Origin: Flavobacteriales bacterium
GTDB taxonomy: Bacteria; Bacteroidota; Bacteroidia; Flavobacteriales; JABDKJ01
Length of the DNA stretch: 64,000 nt
Direction: 5' to 3'
Assembly (NCBI GenBank): GCA_013002285.1
Contig: JABDKJ010000013.1
Location: forward strand, 1-64,000
A program made the translations under genes and the position numbers. Within the stretch, counting starts at the first letter, position 1. Each line of letters opens with the position of its first letter. Shown one piece after another: positions 19,101-26,089 of this stretch. A model generated the notes under the pieces. That model was not told where the DNA came from, made no database searches, and was given only the letters and a program-made list of their open reading frames with translations.

Positions 19101-19520
19101 GAAGAGATAGCCAAAATGGCGGCCGAACAAGGGGCCATCAGAAGAGAATTAGAAAAAATGGGTGACGAGCTGAACAAAGATGGGTCAGGAAATGGCAATG
19201 AGATCAAAAAGATCGCAAAAGAAATGGAGGAGCAAGAAAAAGATCTGGTTAATTTCGAATTCGATCAAGAGCTCATAAAACGTCAACAGGACATTTTAAT
19301 AAAGATGTTGGAAAGTGAAAAGGCGGAAAAAGAGCGTGACCAAGAAAACAAAAGAAGGTCTACCGAAGCACGTGATTGGGAGCTTAGCAACCCAAGTGAA
19401 TACTTCGAATATCAGAAGAAAAAAGAGAGTGAATTAGAACTTTTGAAGACTGTACCGTTGAATTTAAAACCTTATTACAAAAATAAGGTCAATGAATATT
19501 TTATTAATTTTGAGCAATAA
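16170..19520 (+). CDS. DUF4175 family membrane-anchored coiled-coil protein
   Basis: Large 1116-residue protein. Two N-terminal membrane segments (about residues 28-50 and 57-80) and a third near 165-180 precede a beta-rich extracytoplasmic region. From about residue 505 to 760 there is a very long, highly charged Glu/Lys coiled coil (repeated EELEEL, EKMEEL-type heptads). Gly/Gln/Met-rich low-complexity follows, and a C-terminal helical part. I recognise the DUF4175 type, confined to Bacteroidota and commonly placed just before the RsbW-like ATPase, ybeY and mnmG, as here. Function is unknown; the anchor plus long rod suggests an envelope scaffold. The ATG start is directly preceded by GTTTCACGT, half of a parS-like palindrome. 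Confidence 0.82.
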   Translation: MTIDNNYNKLIERLDAFIRKYYKNQIIRGLLYTLALVLGFYLIVTILVHFNQLGTVVRTVLFYSLLAGSAYVLTRFVFIPLAKLFKLGNTISYEQASKIIGDHFGNVEDRLINTLQLKKLGSKTSGDLSLINASIDQKIGELKPVPFANAIDLGENRKYVKYALPPVLLFIILLFAAPSILKDGTKKLVKHGQHFEKEAPFKFIIQNDELKVPEREDFQLKLVLKGDVFPENVYVNYNNTRSKLTKENNVTFNYNFKNVQDDIPFFLSGDEFNSETYNLDALPKPSLLNFMIALDYPAYTGKKDETLKNIGNLVVPFGTKANWEFNTQNTEELLVFYKDSIYEPQQSHDQKYLFSDRLYRSEAYAISTSNSFIEDSDSLVYQINVIPDLYPGIELEEKRDSTSNKKIYFSGSVDDDYGFSKLVFNYRVVSPDQEVSGGGNTISQNISINKRANKDQFFHFWDLAEVAVSPGDKIEYYFEIWDNDGVSGPKSSRSKTETYNAPSLEEIEDEQEKTNDKIKEELEKGVEEAKELQKELEELRKELLEKKELSWQEKKKIENLLEKQKDLEKKMDNAKQLNEKNNKQKQENEQSSENLLEKQQQLQELFDQVMTPEMKELYRQMEELMEKMDKDEIMEQIEKMELSNEDIEAEMDRTLELFKQMELEQKVEDITEKLEELAEKQEELSKKTNDKEADAEELKKEQEELNEEFEKLKEELDEMNEMNEELEEPEDLGDTEKMEELIEEDMENSSEQLDKGQKKKASDSQKGASEKMQEMAEQLAGAMAAGAEEGQQEDMEALRALLENIIELSFDQEGVMNGVGGVKSTDPKYNEFAQRQRKLKDDAQVVKDSLRALAKRVVQLESVVNKEINSVNSNMEKAISNLSDRLTPKANERQQYVMTSLNNLALILDDVLQQMQQQQASGMPGQGNCQKPGGSGSGKSSMKKMRQMQQALSKRLEEMKKNGQKPGKTGSGRNRMSEEIAKMAAEQGAIRRELEKMGDELNKDGSGNGNEIKKIAKEMEEQEKDLVNFEFDQELIKRQQDILIKMLESEKAEKERDQENKRRSTEARDWELSNPSEYFEYQKKKESELELLKTVPLNLKPYYKNKVNEYFINFEQ

Positions 19521-19534
19521 GCGGAAAAGTCCTG

Positions 19535-19951
19535 ATGGTAGAATCAAAAACGATCGAGATCCGGTCCAAGATCGAGAATATTACTTTAGTAGAAAAGCTG
19601 GTTGACGACATTTGTGAGGCCTATGGTGTTGGTGAAGATTATTATGGAAACATATTGATCGCCATGACCGAAGCTGTGAACAATGCCATCACTCATGGAA
19701 ATAAAAAGGACCCCGATAAAATGGTTCGCATTAAATTTGTCGAAGACGATGATGTGTTGAAATTCGTTATTGAAGATGAAGGTCCCGGGTTCGATTACGA
19801 GAACCTCCCCGACCCTACTTCTCCGGAAAACTTAGAAAAACCTAATGGTCGAGGTGTTTTCCTTATGTCTAAGTTAGCTGATGAAATAGAATTCGATGAG
19901 ACCGGAGCACATGTAGAGCTCTCATTCAATTACAAGGTTCCCGTTGAATAA
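19535..19951 (+). CDS. RsbW/SpoIIAB-like ATP-binding protein (HATPase_c_2)
   Basis: 138-residue GHKL ATPase domain alone. The N box is MTEAVNNAITHGNKKDP, the G1 box VIEDEGPGFDYENLPDP and the G2 box GRGVFLMSKLADEI. Such stand-alone domains are serine kinases/anti-sigma factors in Gram-positive partner-switching systems. No STAS-domain antagonist or sigma factor is adjacent, so its partner is unknown. It starts 14 bases after the DUF4175 stop and overlaps the ybeY TTG by 8 bases, so all three genes are probably one operon. Confidence 0.86.
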   Translation: MVESKTIEIRSKIENITLVEKLVDDICEAYGVGEDYYGNILIAMTEAVNNAITHGNKKDPDKMVRIKFVEDDDVLKFVIEDEGPGFDYENLPDPTSPENLEKPNGRGVFLMSKLADEIEFDETGAHVELSFNYKVPVE

Positions 19952-20390
19952 TTACAACCTGAGGTCAAAAAAACCGATCTCATTCTTCATAGAGAACATA
20001 AATTACCGACTCACCAATAAACACAAGCTAAAAGCTTGGATATCAAAATCTTGCGAGGCCGAAGGCGCTTCTATTGATAGCATCATCTATGTCTTTTCAG
20101 ATGATGAATTTATACACAACATCAACAAAGAGTACCTAAGGCATAATACTTACACAGACATTATAACTTTCGACCTTTCGGAGGAAGATACGATAGATGG
20201 TGAGATATATATAAGTCTAGAGCGAGTAAAAGAAAATGCCCAAAATTTTGATGTTAAATATGTCGATGAGATCCATAGAGTAATGATCCATGGCGTGCTT
20301 CACCTATTAGGGTACAACGATAAGACCCCTTCGCAAAAGCGAAAGATGAAGGCTAAAGAGGATTTTTATCTATCTTTACGAGACTTTTAG
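19944..20390 (+). CDS. ybeY: Endoribonuclease YbeY (rRNA maturation factor)
   Basis: Metal-dependent RNase needed for 16S rRNA 3'-end processing and ribosome quality control. At 148 residues it has the family motif YTDIITFDLSE and the zinc motif HGVLHLLGYND (H116, H120). The third ligand position, His in most YbeY (HGxLHLxGYDH), is D126 here. Start TTG overlaps the upstream ATPase gene by 8 bases. The parS-like site at 20397-20412 lies in the short gap before mnmG. Confidence 0.92.
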   Translation: MNNYNLRSKKPISFFIENINYRLTNKHKLKAWISKSCEAEGASIDSIIYVFSDDEFIHNINKEYLRHNTYTDIITFDLSEEDTIDGEIYISLERVKENAQNFDVKYVDEIHRVMIHGVLHLLGYNDKTPSQKRKMKAKEDFYLSLRDF

Positions 20391-20396
20391 ACCCTA

Positions 20397-20412
20397 CGTT
20401 TCACGTGGAACA
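20397..20412. promoter_or_regulatory. parS-like palindrome (site 1), between ybeY and mnmG
   Basis: CGTTTCACGTGGAACA matches the widely conserved ParB-binding parS sequence TGTTTCACGTGAAACA at 14 of 16 positions; the core GTTTCACGTGGAAC is a near-perfect palindrome. It fills most of the 30-bp gap between ybeY and mnmG. A second such site lies just after mnmG. Confidence 0.72.
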
Positions 20413-20420
20413 AATTTCAA

Positions 20421-22289
20421 ATGCTTTCTGAATATGATATCATAATTGTTGGAGCCGGCCATGCCGGAAATGAGGCCGCGCACGTAGCTGCTAAAATGGG
20501 TTCGAACGTACTTCTCGTAACAATGAACATGAATACTATTGGACAAATGTCCTGCAATCCTGCAATGGGAGGAATTGCAAAAGGACAGATCGTACGAGAA
20601 ATAGACGCTCTTGGAGGAATGTCAGGTATCATATCTGATAGATCCGCGATCCAGTTCAGAATGTTAAACCGCTCAAAAGGGCCTGCAATGTGGAGTCCGA
20701 GAAGTCAGAATGACAGAATGCTTTTTGCTCAAGAATGGAGGCTAACATTAGAGCAAAACCCGAATGTCGATTTTTGGCAAGACATGGTTTCCGGGATACT
20801 TATAGAAAATGGCGTTGTTAGTGGGGTTAAAACTTCTATGGGCCTTGAGATCAAGTCCAAAAAAGTAATTCTCACAAGCGGCACATTTTTAAATGGCCTC
20901 ATACACCTTGGCGAAAAGCAATTTGGTGGCGGTCGCGCTGGAGAAAAAGCATCATTTGGTATTACAGAGCAACTAATAGACATAGGTTTTGAATCAGGCA
21001 GGATGAAAACTGGAACGCCTCCAAGAGTAGATGGTCGATCTCTTGATTATAGCCTCATGGAGGAACAAGGTGGCGACCCATTCCCTAGTAAATTCTCTTT
21101 CGGAAACGAGACAAAAAAGCTTGAACGACAATTGCCCTGTCATATTACTTACACGAACAATATAACTCATGAGGTCCTCAAAACTGGTTTTGATAGGTCC
21201 CCTATGTACAACGGGGCCATAAAAAGCACAGGGCCTCGATACTGCCCATCTATCGAAGATAAGATCAGCCGTTTTGCTGAAAGAGAAAGACATCAAATTT
21301 TTGTAGAGCCAGAAGGCTGGCATACTATAGAGATATATGTAAATGGGTTTTCCACTTCTCTTCCCGAAGACGTGCAACTGCGAGCGATCAAAACAATACC
21401 CGGGTTTGAACGTTCTAAAATTTTCCGGCCAGGATATGCAATTGAATACGACTACTTCCCTCCTACTCAATTACAAAAAACGTTGGAAACCAACCTGGTG
21501 GAGGGCCTATTTTTTGCAGGACAAATAAACGGTACCACGGGCTATGAAGAAGCGGCTTGTCAAGGCTTAATGGCGGGAATTAATGCGCACTTAAGTATTA
21601 CCGATCAAGAGTCTTTTGTTCTTGATCGTGACCAAGCATATATAGGAGTTCTAATAGATGACCTGATAACTAAGGGCACTGAAGAGCCATATCGAATGTT
21701 TACCTCACGAGCTGAGTTCCGCACTCTATTAAGACAGGATAATGCAGACCTTAGATTAACAGAATTAGGGCACAAAATTGGATCTGTGGACAATCTATCG
21801 TACCAACTGTTCGTGAATAAAAGAACGAATATCAAGAGGCTCGTAAATTCCATTTCCAAAATAAGTGTAGACCCAAAAGACATTAACCCAGTTCTAGACT
21901 TTAAAGAAAGTTCCAAGCTTACGCAAAAAGTAAAACTTGAAAAAGTCCTTTCACGGCCAAAAATATCTTTGGATGATCTAATGGTTTGTGGCGAACTTAA
22001 AACAGAGATAGAGACACAAGATTACACTATTGAGGAGATAGAGCAGGCTGAAATACAAGTTAAATACAGCGGCTATATCCAAAAAGAACGAGATCATGCT
22101 AATAGAGTAGAAGGCTTAGAGAGAATAAAGCTTCATTCTGATACCGAATATGGAAACATAAAGTCGCTTTCGGCAGAATCCGTAGAAAAGTTATCTCGGA
22201 TAAAACCAAAAACTCTTGGTGAAGCTTCAAGGATATCCGGAGTTTCTCCCGCGGATATTTCCATCTTAATGGTCCATTTAGGGCGTTAG
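20421..22289 (+). CDS. mnmG: tRNA uridine-5-carboxymethylaminomethyl modification enzyme MnmG (GidA)
   Basis: FAD protein that, with MnmE, installs the cmnm5 group on wobble uridine 34 of several tRNAs. Residues 5-18 carry the dinucleotide-binding [16 protein letters not shown] (GxGxxG), followed by the hallmark [26 protein letters not shown] segment, the cysteine-containing [13 protein letters not shown], and [21 protein letters not shown]. At 622 residues it is full length with the C-terminal helical tRNA-binding domain. Start ATG; it follows ybeY with a 30-bp gap. Both ends are flanked by parS-like palindromes. In many bacteria gidA lies close to the chromosome origin and parAB; here parA/parB are not visible. 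Confidence 0.96.
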   Translation: MLSEYDIIIVGAGHAGNEAAHVAAKMGSNVLLVTMNMNTIGQMSCNPAMGGIAKGQIVREIDALGGMSGIISDRSAIQFRMLNRSKGPAMWSPRSQNDRMLFAQEWRLTLEQNPNVDFWQDMVSGILIENGVVSGVKTSMGLEIKSKKVILTSGTFLNGLIHLGEKQFGGGRAGEKASFGITEQLIDIGFESGRMKTGTPPRVDGRSLDYSLMEEQGGDPFPSKFSFGNETKKLERQLPCHITYTNNITHEVLKTGFDRSPMYNGAIKSTGPRYCPSIEDKISRFAERERHQIFVEPEGWHTIEIYVNGFSTSLPEDVQLRAIKTIPGFERSKIFRPGYAIEYDYFPPTQLQKTLETNLVEGLFFAGQINGTTGYEEAACQGLMAGINAHLSITDQESFVLDRDQAYIGVLIDDLITKGTEEPYRMFTSRAEFRTLLRQDNADLRLTELGHKIGSVDNLSYQLFVNKRTNIKRLVNSISKISVDPKDINPVLDFKESSKLTQKVKLEKVLSRPKISLDDLMVCGELKTEIETQDYTIEEIEQAEIQVKYSGYIQKERDHANRVEGLERIKLHSDTEYGNIKSLSAESVEKLSRIKPKTLGEASRISGVSPADISILMVHLGR

Positions 22290-23167
22290 TGTTCCACGTG
22301 AAACATCAAAAAATAAATAACTGTCCTTCATGTGACTCATCAGAATTACTATTACATGTTCAAACCAAAGACCACTACTTCAGTAACGAAGCTTTTGATA
22401 TTATTCGCTGTTCAAATTGTCAATTAGGAATAACCAACCCACAACCAGATAAAGATCATATTGGTGAATATTACGATTCCGAAAACTACATTTCTCACGG
22501 AACTAAAAAACAAGGACTTTTTGAGCGGTTATATAAGTTTGCGCAAACACTAAATTTTCGTGACAAACTTTCTCTCATTAGATCGCTGAGTTCTTCTCCC
22601 AAACTTTTAGACTATGGTGCAGGAAATGGATCATTTGTTAATTCACTAATTAAAAAAGGAGTTGTAGCAGAAGGTGTTGAACCTAATGCGCAAGCCAGAG
22701 AAAACGCATTAGTCCAATTTGGCCTTAAATTACATTCTGATATCCCAGAAAAGAAATTCGATATCATAACCATGTGGCACGTCTTGGAACACATCCATGA
22801 CCTAAAAAACACCCTTAAGAACATTCTCGACCACCTAAACCCAAATGGTCATTTGCTTATTGCCGTGCCAAACTATGAGTCCAAAGATGCAAAACATTAT
22901 GGGTCATATTGGGCGGCTTACGATGTTCCTCGACATTTGTGGCACTTCAATGAAACCAGCATTTCCCTATTAATGGGTGAGCTAGGCGCAGAGTATATAT
23001 CCAAAAGACCCATGAAGCTTGACGCGTTCTATGTATCGATCTTATCTGAACGCTTCAAGAAAAAGAATGCCTTTTTTGCTCTTCTCCGGGGATTGTGCTC
23101 TAATCTTATGGCGGGAAAGAACACTCCTTACTCTAGTCAGACTTATGTTTTTAAAAAACATGCCTAA
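22289..23167 (+). CDS. Class I SAM methyltransferase with N-terminal zinc ribbon
   Basis: 292 residues. An N-terminal CPSC..CSNC (two CxxC pairs, about residues 11-45) is followed by a Methyltransf_23-type domain: LLDYGAGNGSFVNSL (SAM motif I), FDIITMWHVLEHIHDL and LNPNGHLLIAVPNYES. Proteins of this build methylate diverse substrates, including sugar or tRNA-type targets; nothing here decides which. The GTG start shares a base with the mnmG stop, and its first five codons (GTG TTC CAC GTG AAA) are themselves the parS-like palindrome at 22290-22305. A start at GTG 22298 would also work. Confidence 0.82.
   Translation: MFHVKHQKINNCPSCDSSELLLHVQTKDHYFSNEAFDIIRCSNCQLGITNPQPDKDHIGEYYDSENYISHGTKKQGLFERLYKFAQTLNFRDKLSLIRSLSSSPKLLDYGAGNGSFVNSLIKKGVVAEGVEPNAQARENALVQFGLKLHSDIPEKKFDIITMWHVLEHIHDLKNTLKNILDHLNPNGHLLIAVPNYESKDAKHYGSYWAAYDVPRHLWHFNETSISLLMGELGAEYISKRPMKLDAFYVSILSERFKKKNAFFALLRGLCSNLMAGKNTPYSSQTYVFKKHA
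22290..22305. promoter_or_regulatory. parS-like palindrome (site 2), downstream of mnmG
   Basis: TGTTCCACGTGAAACA matches the parS consensus TGTTTCACGTGAAACA at 15 of 16 positions. It begins one base after the mnmG stop and forms the first codons of the methyltransferase gene. Confidence 0.78.
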
Positions 23168-23208
23168 GTATTTGTTTTTCAACTACTTAATAACTTTGTT
23201 TCGGCCTT

Positions 23209-23238
23209 TTGGAAGTGAGTAAAGAGTTCTTAATTTTG
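23209..23238 (+). promoter_or_regulatory. Bacteroidota-type promoter (TTG-N19-TAATTTTG)
   Basis: TTG at 23209-23211, exactly 19 bases, then TAATTTTG at 23231-23238, a full match to the -33 TTG / -7 TAnnTTTG consensus. The aldehyde dehydrogenase ATG is 18 bases downstream, implying a very short leader. Confidence 0.7.
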
Positions 23239-23255
23239 CAAGCTCAAAATAAGCT

Positions 23256-24797
23256 ATGAGTAAAAAAATAGATATAAAGGCAGTACTTTCTACCCTCGGC
23301 ATAGAGTCAGAAAATAAAGGAGTAGCTATAGGTGACGTGTTCTTTGGAGATGGAGAAAAGATCATCTCTTCTTCTCCTGTAGATGGAAAAACAATTGCTT
23401 CAGTCAGCACATGTACAAAAGAAGACTACGACCGTGTAATAGAGGCTTGTTCTCTGGCTTTTCAAGAATGGCGAAAAACCCCTGCCCCAAAAAGGGGTGA
23501 AATGGTAAGGCAGTTCGGCCAAAAACTTCGTGAGAAAAAAGAGGCCTTGGGTTCTTTGGTTTCTTATGAAATGGGGAAGTCACTTCAAGAAGGGTACGGT
23601 GAGGTTCAGGAGATGATAGACATTTGTGATTTTGCGGTTGGTCTATCTCGCCAGCTGCACGGAAGCACTATGCATTCCGAAAGACCAGAGCATAGAATGT
23701 ACGAGCAATATCATCCTTTAGGGATAGTGGGCATTATTAGCGCGTTCAACTTTCCTGTGGCTGTTTGGGCTTGGAACACGGCATTAGCATGGGTGTGTGG
23801 AGACGTGTGTGTTTGGAAGCCTAGCGAAAAAGCTCCTCTTTGCGGGATTGCATGTCAAAATATTATTGCTGAGGTATTAAAAGAAAACGACCTTCCAGGA
23901 GCTCTGTCTTGTCTAGTAAATGGAGACTACAGGGTAGGGGAGTATATGAGCAAGGACAAACGGGTTCCATTGGTCTCTGCAACAGGCTCGACAAGAATGG
24001 GAAGGATAGTTGGCGCAACCGTTGCTGAAAGACTAGGGAGGTCATTACTCGAATTGGGTGGAAACAACGCAATTATTGTGACGCCAGAGGCAGATCTAGA
24101 CATGACGATCATTGGCACAGTATTCGGAGCTGTTGGAACAGCAGGACAAAGGTGTACTAGTACCAGAAGGCTCATCGTACACAGATCCAAAATGGATGAG
24201 TTACAAGAACGTCTGAAAAAAGCCTATCACCAATTAAACATAGGAGATCCTTTAGATCAAGATAATCATGTCGGCCCACTGATCGACAAGGATGCCGTTA
24301 ATTCTTATCTAAAGGCTATTGAAAGAGTTAAAGAAGAGGGCGGCAAAGAAGTTGTTGCCGGTGGTGTTTTGGAGGGAGAAGGATACGAGTCAGGTTGCTA
24401 TGTAAAACCAGCTGTTTTTGAAGCCAAAAATAGTTACAGTATTGTACAGCATGAAACTTTCGCTCCCATCTTATACCTTATTCCATACGAGACCTTAGCA
24501 GAAGCTATCGAGATCCAAAACGGTGTGCCACAAGGATTGTCTTCTAGTATTATGACTACAAATATGAGAGAAGCTGAAGCGTTCTTGTCTAGCTTTGGAT
24601 CCGATTGTGGTATAGCAAATGTTAACATTGGAACCTCTGGAGCAGAAATAGGTGGAGCTTTCGGGGGTGAAAAAGATACTGGTGGTGGAAGAGAATCTGG
24701 TTCAGATGCCTGGAAAGTATATATGCGAAGACAGACCAACACGATAAACTATAGTCACGAACTCCCGCTAGCACAAGGAATCAAATTTGACATCTAA
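23256..24797 (+). CDS. amaB: Aldehyde dehydrogenase, ALDH7/AmaB type (L-aminoadipate-semialdehyde dehydrogenase)
   Basis: NAD(P)-dependent aldehyde dehydrogenase of 513 residues. Catalytic Cys300 lies in GTAGQRCTSTRRLIVH and Glu266 in LELGGNNAIIV; NFPVAVWAWNTALAWVCGD is the cofactor/substrate region. The N-terminus, AGQRCTSTRRL and the C-terminal FGGEKDTGGGRESGSDAWK..RRQTNTINYS are those of the ALDH7A1 (antiquitin)/AmaB group, which oxidises aminoadipate semialdehyde in lysine catabolism. Glutaryl-CoA dehydrogenase at 3850 fits the same route. It is a single-gene unit with its own promoter at 23209-23238. Broader aldehyde specificity is possible. Confidence 0.88.
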   Translation: MSKKIDIKAVLSTLGIESENKGVAIGDVFFGDGEKIISSSPVDGKTIASVSTCTKEDYDRVIEACSLAFQEWRKTPAPKRGEMVRQFGQKLREKKEALGSLVSYEMGKSLQEGYGEVQEMIDICDFAVGLSRQLHGSTMHSERPEHRMYEQYHPLGIVGIISAFNFPVAVWAWNTALAWVCGDVCVWKPSEKAPLCGIACQNIIAEVLKENDLPGALSCLVNGDYRVGEYMSKDKRVPLVSATGSTRMGRIVGATVAERLGRSLLELGGNNAIIVTPEADLDMTIIGTVFGAVGTAGQRCTSTRRLIVHRSKMDELQERLKKAYHQLNIGDPLDQDNHVGPLIDKDAVNSYLKAIERVKEEGGKEVVAGGVLEGEGYESGCYVKPAVFEAKNSYSIVQHETFAPILYLIPYETLAEAIEIQNGVPQGLSSSIMTTNMREAEAFLSSFGSDCGIANVNIGTSGAEIGGAFGGEKDTGGGRESGSDAWKVYMRRQTNTINYSHELPLAQGIKFDI

Positions 24798-24838
24798 ATA
24801 GATTTCCCACATAGTTGGATATTTCTGATATTTCACCT

Positions 24839-26089
24839 ATGCGGAAGACCATTCAGTATTCCATAGTTGCTGCTCTTCTTGGCTTTTATTCCTGCAGCAC
24901 TCAACAAAGCATGTCAACGGACTCCCTTTTAATGGGAAGTTGGCGTGGTGCTTTGGATATAGGGAGCGGGGAGGAGATCCCTTTTTTGTTCGACCTTACC
25001 AGAGAAGATGGTCAGATCATATGGAGCATTTCCAATGGTCAAGAAAAGATCACAGCAAATGAAATAACACTAAAGGGAGATTCATTGATCGTGAACATGC
25101 CAGTTTTCAATTCTACATTTTTCTTGTCGAAAAATGGGAGCACAAAGCTTAAAGGATATTGGCAAAACTTTAACAAAACCACTGAGTACAAAATACCTTT
25201 CTCCGCAACACACGGAGTTACTGAACGGTTTAAGGTCCCTGAAAACCCATTAATGGATGAGCTTGGAGGGAATACGTGGGAGGTTCTTTTCAGCCCAAAA
25301 AGTGAAAAGCCGTCTCCTGCAATAGGAATGTTCAATACTAAAGAAGCTGGTTACGTTGAGGGGTCTTTTGCCACTGAAAAAGGAGACTATCGTTTTCTGG
25401 AGGGCTTGTATTGCGATTCCTTGTTAAGGCTGTCGTGTTTTGATGGGGCTCACGCATTTCTCTTTAAGGCCAAAAAACAAAATGATGGAACACTTGACGG
25501 TCGGTTTTGGTCTGGACACAAGTACCAAGAAGATTGGTCTGCTCAGCTTAACGATCATGCCTCGCTTAAACACCCCGACTCACTGACACACATAATTTCA
25601 AGCGAAAAGAATGTCGATTTTGTATTTCCCGACCTGGATGGAAATTTGGTGAGCTTTAAGGATGAGCGCTTTAAGAACAAGGCCTTGATCTTGCAAATAA
25701 TGGGAACTTGGTGCCCCAATTGTGCTGACGAATCCGTTGTTTACAAAGATCTTTATACTAAGTACAAAGACAAAGGGCTAGAGATCGTTGCGCTATGTTT
25801 CGAGTCAACTCGTGACCATAAAACTGCAGCAAGGCGTATAGCGAAATACAAAAACGACATTGGTTTTGAATATGAGACTTTAGTTGCTGGATACGCGAGT
25901 AAAAAAGAAGCTACACAAACACTCGAATTTTTGGACGAAGTTTCTTCTTTTCCGACTTCGGTATTCATAGATAAGCGCGGAAATGTAAAGCGGATACACA
26001 CTGGTTTCTATGGCCCTGGTACAGGAGAATATTTTACCAACTACCTTTCAGAGCTAGAGGCGTTCATTCCAACGCTCCTCGAAGATTAA
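24839..26089 (+). CDS. TlpA-like thioredoxin-fold lipoprotein
   Basis: 416 residues starting at ATG 24839; an upstream TTG (24815) would disrupt the signal peptide MRKTIQYSIVAALLGFYSC, whose lipobox ends at the cysteine. About 230 residues of beta-rich N-terminal domain (SWRGALDIGSGEEIPFLF) are followed by a TlpA/AhpC-like thioredoxin domain with active site W291-C-P-N-C295 and the cis-proline region SFPTSVFIDKRG. It probably works as a periplasmic thiol reductant or isomerase, lipid-anchored. It is convergent with the M28 peptidase gene, the two stops sharing a TTAA. Confidence 0.85.
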   Translation: MRKTIQYSIVAALLGFYSCSTQQSMSTDSLLMGSWRGALDIGSGEEIPFLFDLTREDGQIIWSISNGQEKITANEITLKGDSLIVNMPVFNSTFFLSKNGSTKLKGYWQNFNKTTEYKIPFSATHGVTERFKVPENPLMDELGGNTWEVLFSPKSEKPSPAIGMFNTKEAGYVEGSFATEKGDYRFLEGLYCDSLLRLSCFDGAHAFLFKAKKQNDGTLDGRFWSGHKYQEDWSAQLNDHASLKHPDSLTHIISSEKNVDFVFPDLDGNLVSFKDERFKNKALILQIMGTWCPNCADESVVYKDLYTKYKDKGLEIVALCFESTRDHKTAARRIAKYKNDIGFEYETLVAGYASKKEATQTLEFLDEVSSFPTSVFIDKRGNVKRIHTGFYGPGTGEYFTNYLSELEAFIPTLLED

